64,000 bases of DNA, from assembly GCF_020783335.1 (NCBI RefSeq), contig NZ_CP086068.1, positions 2,542,001 through 2,606,000 of the forward strand. Direction: 5' to 3'. The DNA is from Mucilaginibacter daejeonensis (lineage in GTDB: Bacteria > Bacteroidota > Bacteroidia > Sphingobacteriales > Sphingobacteriaceae). The translations under genes were made by a program, and so were the position numbers. Below the pieces are notes generated by a model. The model made no database searches, was not told the DNA's origin, and was given only the letters and a program-made list of their open reading frames with translations. Below are positions 8,041 to 16,931 of this stretch, piece after piece (position 1 is the first letter of the stretch; every line of letters begins with the position of its first letter).

Positions 8041-9510
8041 TTAGTTCGTTAGCCAGGCCATAGCTTCGTCAAGTGCTTTATCTTTCTCTTTATCCTTTTC
8101 CGTAGCAACCTTTAAGTCAGGCTTTATGTCAGTTAAATAGCTTTTCTTGTTACGATCAGCTGCGTAGCCAGTTGCCAAATAAAGGTAAGCACCCGTTGAA
8201 AGCTTAATACTCTGGTTGGTGGTCATGTAGCCTGCTGTTGGTTCACCGAATAGTTTAGTATCGGGTCTGCCTACAAAACTTAGGGTGGCCATTTCACCGC
8301 TGCTACCTGTGTTGGGCCCTATCAATACTGCGATCTTACTATCCTGTTTTCGTAAAGTGTATGGCCTTTTAACAGAGACCTGTTTGCGTCCGTCAACATC
8401 GAAACTTCCCTTATTATATGTCCAAACATTTCTTGTGCGGTCTTTGCTGTCAGGATATACAAAATAACCTACTGTGCCCTCGCCTATCAGTGGCCCTAAA
8501 CCTGCGATCATTGGGGCCATATTGCCACCACCGTTCTGCCGCATGTCGACCACCCAGCCTTTGATCTCCTGTTGGGTATCAGTGTCCATGATCAGATCTT
8601 GTATACGTTTGGCGAAGTTCACACTAGCTGTATCACTGACAGACCCAAAGCCAGGAACAGCAATGTAACCAATATCTCCTTTAAGCAACTTACCTTCGGG
8701 CTGCAGTATAACGTTATTGCGTATGGCATAACTTTGTGCACTGGTTTTGGTTTTGTAGTTGGAATGCTTGTCACCTGCTAAGCGGAGCCTTGAAATGATA
8801 AAGTCCAGAATAAGCGGGCTTTCTTCCATTGTAAGACCACTTGCTGCGAGTGTTTTAATACCCATATCGACAGCCTGCCAGTTCACTGAATCGGCATAAA
8901 TTGATCGTTTTCTCACGAGGCTAGTGATCTCTCCAGCAAATTTGATCAGATCTTTGGATGCCTCACCACTTGCATTGGGCAGTTCTTGTAAGGCAAAATC
9001 GTCCAGCCAAACCGTACCATTTCCCATCAAATAAGCGCCCAATTTTACTCTTCTGGCGTTAGTATCGGCAAGAAATTTAAGGGTCAGTTGCTTCCAATCA
9101 TTGGTCCCGCTCAAGCCGGAATCCTGCATCTGTGAGGTTCTGGTACTGATTATCCTATTTCTACTATCCCAAACTTGGCAAAAAAGCTGAACACTGCTAC
9201 TTACGTCTTTAGTCTTAACGTAACAGGTCAGCAAGATCTGCTTCAAAGTGTCCATCTTAATAGTGGTGGCTTGATAAATGGACTGCCTGCCTTGCAAGCT
9301 TTCGGTTCCTTGAATTTGCAAAGATCTGTTGCCTGTTCTATGTTCGTCAGTGGCGACCTTCATGGTGTACCCCTTTTCGGCAGTACCTTCCCAGAATAGA
9401 GGCTGAGTACTTAGCGTATCCGAAACTGCTTCAAAGCCAGGATCAGAGATTTGAGCATAGGCTGCGGTAACAACGAAGCATAGAAATATAAAGGTATAGA
9501 GTCGCTTCAT
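8041..9510 (-). CDS. S41 family (C-terminal processing type) secreted peptidase
   Basis: 489 residues from the ATG at 9510 (MKRLYTFIFLCF), chosen because it opens a clear signal peptide ending AAYAQ; the frame extends 32 codons upstream without signal features. Residues about 20-185 look like a jelly-roll carbohydrate-binding-type domain (DPGFEAV, and GNGTVWLDDFAL). The catalytic S41 domain follows, with the nucleophile Ser near 404 in NTGSSGEM, followed by EPTAG. Several Bacteroidota S41 proteins share this layout. It probably cleaves peptides in the periplasm or at the surface. No PDZ domain is obvious. Confidence 0.85.
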   Translation of the reverse strand: MKRLYTFIFLCFVVTAAYAQISDPGFEAVSDTLSTQPLFWEGTAEKGYTMKVATDEHRTGNRSLQIQGTESLQGRQSIYQATTIKMDTLKQILLTCYVKTKDVSSSVQLFCQVWDSRNRIISTRTSQMQDSGLSGTNDWKQLTLKFLADTNARRVKLGAYLMGNGTVWLDDFALQELPNASGEASKDLIKFAGEITSLVRKRSIYADSVNWQAVDMGIKTLAASGLTMEESPLILDFIISRLRLAGDKHSNYKTKTSAQSYAIRNNVILQPEGKLLKGDIGYIAVPGFGSVSDTASVNFAKRIQDLIMDTDTQQEIKGWVVDMRQNGGGNMAPMIAGLGPLIGEGTVGYFVYPDSKDRTRNVWTYNKGSFDVDGRKQVSVKRPYTLRKQDSKIAVLIGPNTGSSGEMATLSFVGRPDTKLFGEPTAGYMTTNQSIKLSTGAYLYLATGYAADRNKKSYLTDIKPDLKVATEKDKEKDKALDEAMAWLTN

Positions 9511-9614
9511 TTGGCAAATGTAGTAAGTCTTTAAGGGTTCCATATAGCGGTTTCGCATAAGCTTGCCTGGCTGTATGAACTGCAGGGTGATACCTTTTGC
9601 TTTCACACCGATCC

Positions 9615-9875
9615 CTACTCCTTGTTACTAAATTTCGGTCCGTTATCTATCCTGATACAAACGGGTTTGCCCTGCTCTGAATATTTCGTTCTATGATCTT
9701 ATTTACCCGAATGGCTGGGATGGTATAGGCGGGTTCTAAAGCAATAGCTTCCCGGTCACCGTCATCAATAATATTGAGCGCACGAAACCTTCTCTTGTCC
9801 ACAAGCACATCCCACATAAAGTCCAACCTACCAAGTATGTCCAGCATATTCCGGCACGACTAAGGGTATCTCGAC
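9615..9875 (-). pseudogene. Decayed IS3-type transposase (integrase core fragment)
   Basis: Three fragments in different frames reconstruct part of an rve-type transposase: LVVPEYAGHTW (about 9832-9866), then LDFMWDVLVDKRRFRALNII and onward (9665-9847), then GKPVCIRIDNGPKFSNKE to a stop at 9615. The second and third match the SMDFM-LVDGRRFRT-NIIDD and RxDNGPEF blocks of IS3-family OrfB. At least two frameshifts and missing ends make it inactive. A dyad ACGTGTGC/GCACACGT lies next to it at 9874-9891. It marks the left edge of the AT-rich island. Confidence 0.75.
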
Positions 9876-10009
9876 GTGTGCAGGCACACGTGTGCGGACC
9901 TTTGCGGCGATCCATCGTTTGACTGATTAAGTTTAGGCCTTTTCGTCCTTCAAGCAGTCCGACTTTTAGGAGGGGTTATTGCTTAAGGTTGATGGACATT
10001 TAGATACTG

Positions 10010-11440
10010 TTATAATCCACTTTCGGTCATCGGCTTACCTAAATAGAAATCGATCACCTGCCTTTTGAAAAGCAGGTTGTATTTTGCGTCGATCAAATCG
10101 AATTCCGATCGATTATAAGTCGTGATCGCGATGTTAAAATCAAGTGCATTAAGCAGCCCAGCCTGATAGCGTTTTTCACTTAGGGCATTTAGTTTTTTAG
10201 CCGCTTCAAAACCTTTCTGAGCCACTTCTAATCGCTTCTGAGCTGTATGCAGGTCGGAGAGTGCGAGCCTTAGAACCCGGGTCATGTTGTCGACGGCGAC
10301 CTGCTGATTAATAAGTGCTGAATTATACATGATTTTTGCTTTACGTATATTCACCCGGGCGGTCGAATGATTAAAAATGGGTATTTGAAGACTGAAACCT
10401 GCGGATTGATAGATGTTATCAGCTAATTGATCAAAAAAAGCATATTTTTTTGATGTTGAACGTAAAGCAGGCGATAGCACAGGCTGATTTGTGCCTCCGA
10501 CAACACCTACCGTATCAAATCCAACTTGCTGAGGTGGCGTAATCAAGGTTCTCGCGTTGGAGTAGCTTGTTCCTATAGAACCAAAAATCGAAATTGTTGG
10601 GTATAACGCCCCTTTAGCAATGGTTATCGCGTGGTAAGCCGCCTTCGTCTGTAGACTGGCAAGTCGAATATCAGGATTTGTCAATCGAGCCATCTCAATT
10701 AATCCCACGGTATCAACATACCCGTCACTGATCGATACTTTGTTAAGATCTGGCCTATGTAGCTCGATAGCCATATCGGGCATTTGTACCAATTGTTTCA
10801 ATGTAGACCAATCTATTTCTAACTGATTCTGTATCGTAGCTGCACTATATTCTGCGCCAGCCTGTTGTGCTTGAGCTTGAGATACATCGACTACGGATTT
10901 ATTACCAGCAGTTAGTCCCAACTGAACCTTCGCAACGTTTTCCTTAGCGATTTTTATCTGTTGCTGAGCTGCATCAAGTAAATCTTGATCGGTTAATATC
11001 TGTACATAGGCCATCACCGTAGATATCGTTAGGTCATACCTTAGTTTGGCTATATTACTTTGATCTATCTGAAATAGTAGCTTGTTTTGGATAATTTGAT
11101 TCCTTAATATCCCACCTTGAAACAATATAAGTTGTGTACTTAAATTTCCGTTCATCAACAACACCCTTTGAGTCAGATAGTTGTATGTAGAAACATCAAG
11201 CGTGCGTCCCCAATTAGCTGATGCTTGAGGACTGGCTGTTAGAATTGGCAGAAGGTTGTTTTTGGACTGTTTAATGTTCTCTATTGATAAAGTGGCATCA
11301 AGTTGTGCCTTCTTGATCTGTAAATTCCTTGTTAATGTAGAATCTATCGCCTGGGCCAATGTAAGTTTTACTTGTCCGGAGCAGATCGGGTGGCAACCCA
11401 ATATAAATACAGCAAAATAGATGAAAGTTCGACGAAACAT
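10010..11440 (-). CDS. TolC family outer membrane efflux protein
   Basis: 476 residues with a signal peptide (hydrophobic core FIYFAVFILGC, mature part near GQVKLTLAQAIDSTL). Two OEP repeats of long helices and short strands follow; QGGILRNQI and the ALDFNIAITTYNRSEFDL segment near the end are typical of Bacteroidota TolC proteins. It would form the trimeric outer-membrane channel. It lies in the same island as a C39 peptidase ABC transporter and an HlyD adaptor, so it most likely completes a type I secretion path for the peptide made here. It is last in a minus-strand operon after the GT2 and dehydratase-like genes. Confidence 0.9.
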   Translation of the reverse strand: MFRRTFIYFAVFILGCHPICSGQVKLTLAQAIDSTLTRNLQIKKAQLDATLSIENIKQSKNNLLPILTASPQASANWGRTLDVSTYNYLTQRVLLMNGNLSTQLILFQGGILRNQIIQNKLLFQIDQSNIAKLRYDLTISTVMAYVQILTDQDLLDAAQQQIKIAKENVAKVQLGLTAGNKSVVDVSQAQAQQAGAEYSAATIQNQLEIDWSTLKQLVQMPDMAIELHRPDLNKVSISDGYVDTVGLIEMARLTNPDIRLASLQTKAAYHAITIAKGALYPTISIFGSIGTSYSNARTLITPPQQVGFDTVGVVGGTNQPVLSPALRSTSKKYAFFDQLADNIYQSAGFSLQIPIFNHSTARVNIRKAKIMYNSALINQQVAVDNMTRVLRLALSDLHTAQKRLEVAQKGFEAAKKLNALSEKRYQAGLLNALDFNIAITTYNRSEFDLIDAKYNLLFKRQVIDFYLGKPMTESGL

Positions 11441-11450
11441 TTTATTATCG

Positions 11451-12311
11451 TTATCCGGCTAAACTTAGGCGATATTTCAAAGTTTCAAACACAAAAACGG
11501 TTAAAATAGAATGGATAAGAGTGTTAAAACCCAATTGTGCATTGATCTTCGTTAATGCTGTTTGAAATAATTGACCTACGACCTCTTCTCGACCTTTTTT
11601 TCTTAGAATGGGTCCGTCAGACAGATCACGTACATGGTTGACCCAACGGCCTATACCGCTTTCAATACTTTGATCTATTCCCATTATCTGATCGTATAGG
11701 TCAGTAACTGCCTCTTTGTTTTCAATAAATTGATCACTGAAAAAATCGTAAATAATTGCTCCTGAATTATCTTTAGGCGGCGCGAAACGTTGAGTTTGAA
11801 TGATGAATTTTAGTACGTCTTTTTCTGAAAGTTCTTTAGTTAAAGCTTTTACTAATCCAAACATTAAGCTAAGGCCAAACGACAAAATAGCATTATCATT
11901 TATACGCCGTTCTGCAAGCATTTCTACTATTAGAATAGATATGATATCAGTAAATTCAGGGAAGTTCTCTTCGACGACTTTATAGCGTCCGTAATGTATA
12001 GAATTATTGGGAATTTCCATAAAGAGACCATTTGAACTATTTCCAACTTGGCCGCTTGAAAAATCATGTTCTGGAAAAATGCGCTTGAAATGAATATCCA
12101 AAGCTTCAGCGGTCACAGCTGCCAAGTCCATGTCGACCTGAATGGAAAACTGAATATTAGCTCTTTCGTGATAGCTGAATGCTAATTTAAATGATGGTCG
12201 TTGCGAAAATTGGTGAGACAAAAAGTAGTTGATCTCGGTTTTGATTATACGGCTCCAGGCTTGCTTCGGGGCAAAGATCGATAAACACAACCATTTTTTT
12301 TTAGTATTCAT
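11451..12311 (-). CDS. Possible lantibiotic-dehydratase C-domain-like (SpaB_C-type) protein
   Basis: 286 residues from the ATG at 12311, which overlaps the stop of the upstream gene (ATGA), so translation is coupled. It begins KKWLCLSIFAPKQAWSRII, has a middle FKLAFSYHERANIQF, then IPNNSIHYGRYKVVEENF, and a helical C-terminus. The order of these segments recalls the thiopeptide-type bacteriocin biosynthesis (SpaB_C) domain, where a WxxLxLF start and an NNSIQY-x-Y-E block are seen. The usual FFIRY-HLRLR motif is missing. If correct, it would bind or modify the precursor peptide. I hold the family call only moderately. Confidence 0.45.
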   Translation of the reverse strand: MNTKKKWLCLSIFAPKQAWSRIIKTEINYFLSHQFSQRPSFKLAFSYHERANIQFSIQVDMDLAAVTAEALDIHFKRIFPEHDFSSGQVGNSSNGLFMEIPNNSIHYGRYKVVEENFPEFTDIISILIVEMLAERRINDNAILSFGLSLMFGLVKALTKELSEKDVLKFIIQTQRFAPPKDNSGAIIYDFFSDQFIENKEAVTDLYDQIMGIDQSIESGIGRWVNHVRDLSDGPILRKKGREEVVGQLFQTALTKINAQLGFNTLIHSILTVFVFETLKYRLSLAG

Positions 12312-13435
12312 ATTGAGATGCACTTATATCCAAAGTCCATGTAAATGGTACCTTTCCCAAACCCAGTTTCGTTAACCTTCATTTTCCGACCTTTTAGATT
12401 TTTTTCCATGATATTTCGAGTATCATAGAAGTGAAGAAAATCCCATAGCATCAACAAAGCTTTTTTATTTCTCAACTCCTGGTAAATTTGAGTCTGGGTA
12501 TCTGTACTTCGGTAGTACGCGGTTCTTTGACCCTCCATTTGCTGCAAGTATCGTTTCGATCCATCATTATAACAAAGCGCAATACGATCGGCAGTACTGG
12601 TCCAATTACCTACGGCCCAATCTATTTCCTTAAGTGAATTCTTAAAATGAAAAACTCTTTCCTCGTAGGCATATTTATATAAATTAGCCATAAAAAGTGA
12701 ATTTTCAATAAGAGTTCCTTCCTTGAACACACCATTTTTGTACAAAATAATGATAGAGGACTCCCACGGATTTATATAACTAACTAAAACATTATTAATG
12801 GACTTGGTGGGCAGCATGTACCTCTCGTGATCGCTATGCGGAATATATTTCAGAAATTTCGGATCGTCGAGTATCACGCGTTTTAGCCCTGCCATCTCTA
12901 AACGATTGACAAAGTCGTAATCTTCAAACCCATGTTTATTTATACGCTCATCAAACCCTCCAACTTGTAAAAAGTGATTTTTTTTGACGCAAACCTTTCC
13001 CAATACATCTCCAGGAGGACGAAACCCCTTTTTAGTCTTATAAAAATCTATTGGTGTTAAAACGATCGATACCTTGTCTTTAAATAACGAATTGGTGTAA
13101 GAGGCGAAGCACGGGCCGGTAAAATAATCGGCCCACATGTTACAAAGTATTTCACCAGTAGCAAGTTTAAAAGCCAAGTTTTTTGAATGGCTAGGATTCC
13201 ATGTTTGTGGTTCCGATGTTCTGTAATAACGGATCACCCCCACCTCAATTAGATCATTGAACTCTGTAATTAGCCATTCGCTTAGACCGTCTTTTGAATT
13301 GTAATCTAAAATAACAAATTCTAAGTTGGGATAATCCTTGTTATCCGCAATGTTTTGCGCAAGCGTCTGCTTAAGATGATGCAAGCGATTCATGCAAACT
13401 ATACAAATCGATATTCTAAGGTGCTCTTCAATCAT
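12308..13435 (-). CDS. Family 2 glycosyltransferase
   Basis: 375 residues from the ATG at 13435 (MIEEHLRISICIVC); an upstream frame extension to 13507 has no protein-like features. The GT-A fold N-terminus shows ICIVCMNRLHHLKQTL, VILDYNSKDGL and a metal-site-like NMWADYFTGP. The galactosyltransferase-like part follows: VGGFDERINKHGFEDYDFVNRL. About 130 additional C-terminal residues have no known motif. The partner enzyme at 24829 shares the NSxDGL and TGP blocks. It opens the minus-strand operon GT2, dehydratase-like gene, TolC. It would move a sugar from a nucleotide-sugar, perhaps to the peptide product. Confidence 0.82.
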   Translation of the reverse strand: MIEEHLRISICIVCMNRLHHLKQTLAQNIADNKDYPNLEFVILDYNSKDGLSEWLITEFNDLIEVGVIRYYRTSEPQTWNPSHSKNLAFKLATGEILCNMWADYFTGPCFASYTNSLFKDKVSIVLTPIDFYKTKKGFRPPGDVLGKVCVKKNHFLQVGGFDERINKHGFEDYDFVNRLEMAGLKRVILDDPKFLKYIPHSDHERYMLPTKSINNVLVSYINPWESSIIILYKNGVFKEGTLIENSLFMANLYKYAYEERVFHFKNSLKEIDWAVGNWTSTADRIALCYNDGSKRYLQQMEGQRTAYYRSTDTQTQIYQELRNKKALLMLWDFLHFYDTRNIMEKNLKGRKMKVNETGFGKGTIYMDFGYKCISI

Positions 13436-13897
13436 ATCGTAAAGTCGACTTAGATTACTTTGTTTTCCGGCGACCCAGGCGAGTGAATGCGGTGGTCGGA
13501 GGTTCATTGGTCAGGTCAAAGATATAAAAACGATGAAAGTCTTTTATGCTAGCTTGAGCACTGTTACATGTCTCAGCACGAACAATAATTCTTATAAATG
13601 GGAAAGCTCTAAGGTTCATACTTAATAATCTTACGCTACTTGTACGCTTTTGATTATCCTCTGGGTTAAAATTAAATTTATTTGTCAAAAATTTGGAATT
13701 ATAGTTAAAAGTTACAACCTTGACTTCGAATAAATTATGACCTTATCATCCTTCAGGATGACTCAACCACCAATACCTCATTTACCTAAAGTTAAATCAC
13801 CATGAAGAGAATTGCACTTCAGACCTAAATGCTTAGACATCAGTAATTCGTTTTTTAGATAGGAGTTATCATATATCGATACAATTATATTAACCTT
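13436..13897. other. Divergent promoter region of the peptide cluster
   Basis: About 460 AT-rich bases between the minus-strand operon (GT2 onward) and the plus-strand operon (VKOR fusion onward). It must hold both promoters. A 77-codon TTG-initiated frame on the minus strand lacks convincing features. Confidence 0.45.
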
Positions 13898-15544
13898 ATG
13901 GCCCATACCTTCACAACAGATCTTAAATCAATTGCTCAAAACTATCTTGAATTAATCAACACCAAGGTCACCAGATCAACTATTGGCCAAGCAATCGAAG
14001 AAAATCCCTTTTTTCCTAGCTTATATTCTTTGAGTCATACTTTTAGTAAGTTCAATATCCCGAATACAGCCTTTCAGATCCCAACCACCGAATTCGACGA
14101 TTACGAGATACATCTTCCATTTGTAGCGTTTGTTAAATTCATTGACTACGGTGAAGATTTTATTTTGATCACTGATGTCAGTGATGACACAATTACATAT
14201 CTTGATAGTAATAAAAAGAAAGCAACCACAGAAAAAGATAAGTTTTTAAATCGGTATAAAGGACCTTTAAAGAGTGGTGAGTTTTTTTTCCGAGACATTC
14301 TCTGGTACGCAGAGCCAAACGTTCTAAGTGGTGACCCTGAATACAATACCGCTAAAGACAAGGAAAGGGGCTCAACTTATCAAAAGTACCTTTTGGGTTT
14401 AAGTGGGGTGGTCATATTCTTATCATTCATATTTCTTAATTTGTCAAATGGACACGTTATTTCGTTCCTAACATTATTAATACTGAAAACCATTGGTGTA
14501 GCCGCTGCAGGACTACTGTTATTATATGAGATCAATAAAAATCATGCTTTCGTTAGGAATATATGCTCTGTGAACCGCAAAACTGACTGTGACGCCGTTC
14601 TTAGCAGTCAAGCCTCAAAAATATTTGGGATCAGTTGGGGGGAGATCGGCTTTTTTTATTTCGCCGCTTCTACTCTCGGATTATTATTTCCAACCGTGTC
14701 GTGGCAAACAAAACTCATATGGCTTTCAATAGCTAATGGCTGTGCATCTCCATATATTATTTTCAGCATATATTATCAATGGAGAGTTCTGAAACAGTGG
14801 TGTGTTCTTTGTCTCACTGTGCAGTGCGTTCTGGCTGCTGAGCTAATTTGGTGTATTTTCCATGTTTGGAGTACTCCTCTTTCAATTTTTCCACAGGACC
14901 AATCAGCTCTAATCCCAGCTGTAGCCTGTATTTTGCTACCGATCGCGGGCTGGTTTACCTTAAAACCTTATCTAATAAAAGCAAATGATTACCACTTTTA
15001 TAAAAATGCATATAAAAGATTGCAGTATAATCCAGACATCTTTGATAGTATGCTCAAGCAGCAAATCGAGGCACCCGACGGCTGGCAATCTTTGGGGATC
15101 GATATCGGAGATCCAACCGCGGAGAATACAATAATAAAAATTTGCAATCCTTATTGTAATCCTTGTGATCAAGCACATCCGGTCCTAGAAGAAATCATTG
15201 CTCACAATGATAATGTAAAACTCAAGGTTATCTTCATCACTAGGAATAGTGAGTTCGATAAAGGGCTTCCTGTAGTAAAACATTTATTATCGATAGCGTC
15301 GGAAAGCAGCAAAGAATTTGTTCAAGGTGCGTTGGATGATTGGTATCTTAATGTAAATAAGGATTATAACAAGTTCAAAGTAAAATATTCCCAATACAAC
15401 AATTTTGAAGAACAAGGTTACAAAGTGGATGCTATGAGGAAATGGTGTGATGATGCAAATGTCACCCATACGCCCACCATATATTTTAATGGGTATCTTC
15501 TTCCTGAAAATTATAGCATTCATGAATTAAAGAATATTTTATAA
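13898..15544 (+). CDS. VKOR-thioredoxin fusion with degenerate C39-like N-terminus
   Basis: 548 residues. About 1-140 resembles a C39 peptidase fold (VAFVKFIDYGEDFILIT, then a TYLDSN turn) but has no catalytic Cys. A vitamin K epoxide reductase membrane domain (about 160-350) has Cys223 and Cys231, and the active pair Cys302-x-x-Cys305 (WCVLC). A C-terminal thioredoxin domain follows, with Cys420-Asn-Pro-Cys423 and the cis-Pro region THTPTIYFNG. Such fusions make disulfides outside the cytoplasm using quinone. The gene precedes the Cys-rich precursor by 74 bases, so it probably oxidises that peptide; the C39-like part may hold the leader. Confidence 0.88.
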   Translation: MAHTFTTDLKSIAQNYLELINTKVTRSTIGQAIEENPFFPSLYSLSHTFSKFNIPNTAFQIPTTEFDDYEIHLPFVAFVKFIDYGEDFILITDVSDDTITYLDSNKKKATTEKDKFLNRYKGPLKSGEFFFRDILWYAEPNVLSGDPEYNTAKDKERGSTYQKYLLGLSGVVIFLSFIFLNLSNGHVISFLTLLILKTIGVAAAGLLLLYEINKNHAFVRNICSVNRKTDCDAVLSSQASKIFGISWGEIGFFYFAASTLGLLFPTVSWQTKLIWLSIANGCASPYIIFSIYYQWRVLKQWCVLCLTVQCVLAAELIWCIFHVWSTPLSIFPQDQSALIPAVACILLPIAGWFTLKPYLIKANDYHFYKNAYKRLQYNPDIFDSMLKQQIEAPDGWQSLGIDIGDPTAENTIIKICNPYCNPCDQAHPVLEEIIAHNDNVKLKVIFITRNSEFDKGLPVVKHLLSIASESSKEFVQGALDDWYLNVNKDYNKFKVKYSQYNNFEEQGYKVDAMRKWCDDANVTHTPTIYFNGYLLPENYSIHELKNIL

Positions 15545-15618
15545 GAAATTCTATGGCCGTAGACTAAGGGAATGCTGAAAACCTTTAAAAGAGTAGGCGA
15601 CAAATCAATTTATTTACA

Positions 15619-15825
15619 ATGAAAATTAAACAGAAGTTAAGCTTAAAAAACATTCAGAATGTTTTAAGCAATCAAGAGATGAAAAAAATTATGGCGGGAA
15701 GCGGTGGCGGTATAAGCTGTGGTTCTTGTAATAGCCATCCAGGTTACACTTGTGCTGACCAAAATAATGGATTCTCCGATCACGTTTGTATGTGCGGAGC
15801 CGTATCAAATTACTTATATTGTTAA
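15619..15825 (+). CDS. Cys-rich GG-leader precursor peptide
   Basis: A 68-residue precursor. The leader (1-30) has the Bacteroidota bacteriocin pattern: LSLKNIQNVLSNQEMKKIMA followed by G27-S-G-G-G31. Cleavage is expected after a Gly-Gly pair at 29-31. The core of about 37 residues (from Ile32) has six Cys at 34, 37, 45, 57, 59 and 68, plus several Ser and Thr. It lies between the VKOR fusion and a glycosyltransferase-like gene. The C39 ABC transporter at 19593 would cleave and export it. Three disulfides or thioether and sugar modifications are all possible. Hairpins follow the stop. Confidence 0.88.
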   Translation: MKIKQKLSLKNIQNVLSNQEMKKIMAGSGGGISCGSCNSHPGYTCADQNNGFSDHVCMCGAVSNYLYC

Positions 15826-15842
15826 GGAACTTATCGTTCCTT
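15824..15842 (+). other. Hairpin at the precursor stop codon
   Basis: AAGGAAC (15824-15830) pairs with GTTCCTT (15836-15842) around a TTATC loop. It overlaps the stop codon of the precursor gene. There is no T-run, so it may stabilise the precursor mRNA or set the ratio to downstream genes rather than terminate. Confidence 0.5.
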
Positions 15843-15889
15843 CTTTAAGGGAGTTTTGTCTTTTGAAAAAGACGATTAATCACTTTGAG

Positions 15890-15930
15890 GCGTCTGGTAT
15901 CAAGATCTGATTTTGATGCTAGACGCTTTT
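15890..15930 (+). terminator. Rho-independent terminator after the precursor gene
   Basis: GCGTCT (15890-15895) pairs with AGACGC (15921-15926); inside it ATCAA pairs with TTGAT. TTTT and an AT-rich stretch follow. It would end the VKOR-precursor transcript before the next glycosyltransferase-like gene. Confidence 0.65.
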
Positions 15931-16045
15931 ATATTATGGTTCTTATTCCTAAGCTTGCTCAAGGCGCTTGATCAATACATTTGAAGAATAATTGACGCTA
16001 AAAAATGTTTATAAGTGATTATCAACTTACCATTATTGACCTGTC

Positions 16046-16876
16046 ATGATCTTCAAACATAGAACAATAGCCTTCATCATATGCTATTACGGACCTTTTC
16101 CTTGGTACTTTAAGTACTTTATCAAATCCTGTACCTTCAATCCTTCTGTTGATTTTTTTATTGTCACAGACAACATACAGACACATGAGGTCACGCCTAA
16201 TGTAAAATTTATAAACCTTAGTCTTGACGATGTTAAAAATTTAATTGAGCAGAAGCTTGGGTATAGTGTTAGTCTGTCTTATCCATATAAGCTGTGTGAT
16301 TTTAAGCCGACCTACGGACTCGTATTTTGGGACTGGATCAAAGAGTATGATTTTTGGGGGCACTGTGATATCGATATCATTTTCGGTAATATAAGAAACT
16401 TTATCACAGATGGTCATCTTGATCAATACGACCTGATCAGCGTGCGGCATGACTTTATCACCGGATATTTTCTTCTTTTTCGAAATAATACAAATTTAAG
16501 AACCTTGTTTAAAAAAAGTAAGGACCATAAAAAAGTTCATCAAAGTTCGATTTATTTCAATTTTGATGAGACCAATTATGCTCATAATAAAATGATCGAC
16601 GAGGACAAGTCTTTTGAAGAAGTGACAACGGAGATCGAGAGTATGATGCATGTGATCAAGAAGAAAGACAACGCTATCAACGCCTATTTTGATACTCATA
16701 TATTGGAGGGTACGCCAGGTAAGTTAAAATGGGAGGCGGGCGAACTTGTCTTTGCTAACAGGTATGAGATACTTCTATATCATTTGATACACTTTAAAAG
16801 ATCTTCCAAAGAAAAAGATAACCTTGGTAAGCCTTCCGATACCTTCAAAGTGAGTAGCACCCGTATATATCGTTAA
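16046..16876 (+). CDS. DUF6625-like putative glycosyltransferase, copy 1
   Basis: 276 residues without signal or membrane helices. It begins with a strand IAFIICYYGPFPWYFKYF and carries YKLCDFKPTYG, then FWGHCDIDIIFGNIRNF, which holds a DxD-like metal motif as in GT-A glycosyltransferases, then EIESMMHV near 205. I recognise this as the DUF6625-like family, often found with glycan genes. A paralogue at 21809 on the other strand shares all these blocks. In this island it may decorate the exported peptide. Start ATG at 16046. Confidence 0.8.
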   Translation: MIFKHRTIAFIICYYGPFPWYFKYFIKSCTFNPSVDFFIVTDNIQTHEVTPNVKFINLSLDDVKNLIEQKLGYSVSLSYPYKLCDFKPTYGLVFWDWIKEYDFWGHCDIDIIFGNIRNFITDGHLDQYDLISVRHDFITGYFLLFRNNTNLRTLFKKSKDHKKVHQSSIYFNFDETNYAHNKMIDEDKSFEEVTTEIESMMHVIKKKDNAINAYFDTHILEGTPGKLKWEAGELVFANRYEILLYHLIHFKRSSKEKDNLGKPSDTFKVSSTRIYR

Positions 16877-16931
16877 CTAGTAATTGCTTGCATGATCAAA
16901 AAGAATTACAGATTTCCATTTCAACCTTGCT

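Noticed and set aside
9515..9522. TACATTTG as promoter of the S41 peptidase
   Set aside because: It sits only four bases before the start codon and has no -33 partner; it would give a leaderless message.
13455..13688. 77-codon minus-strand frame upstream of the GT2 gene
   Set aside because: It starts with TTG, has no leader or domain features and lies in the likely divergent promoter region.
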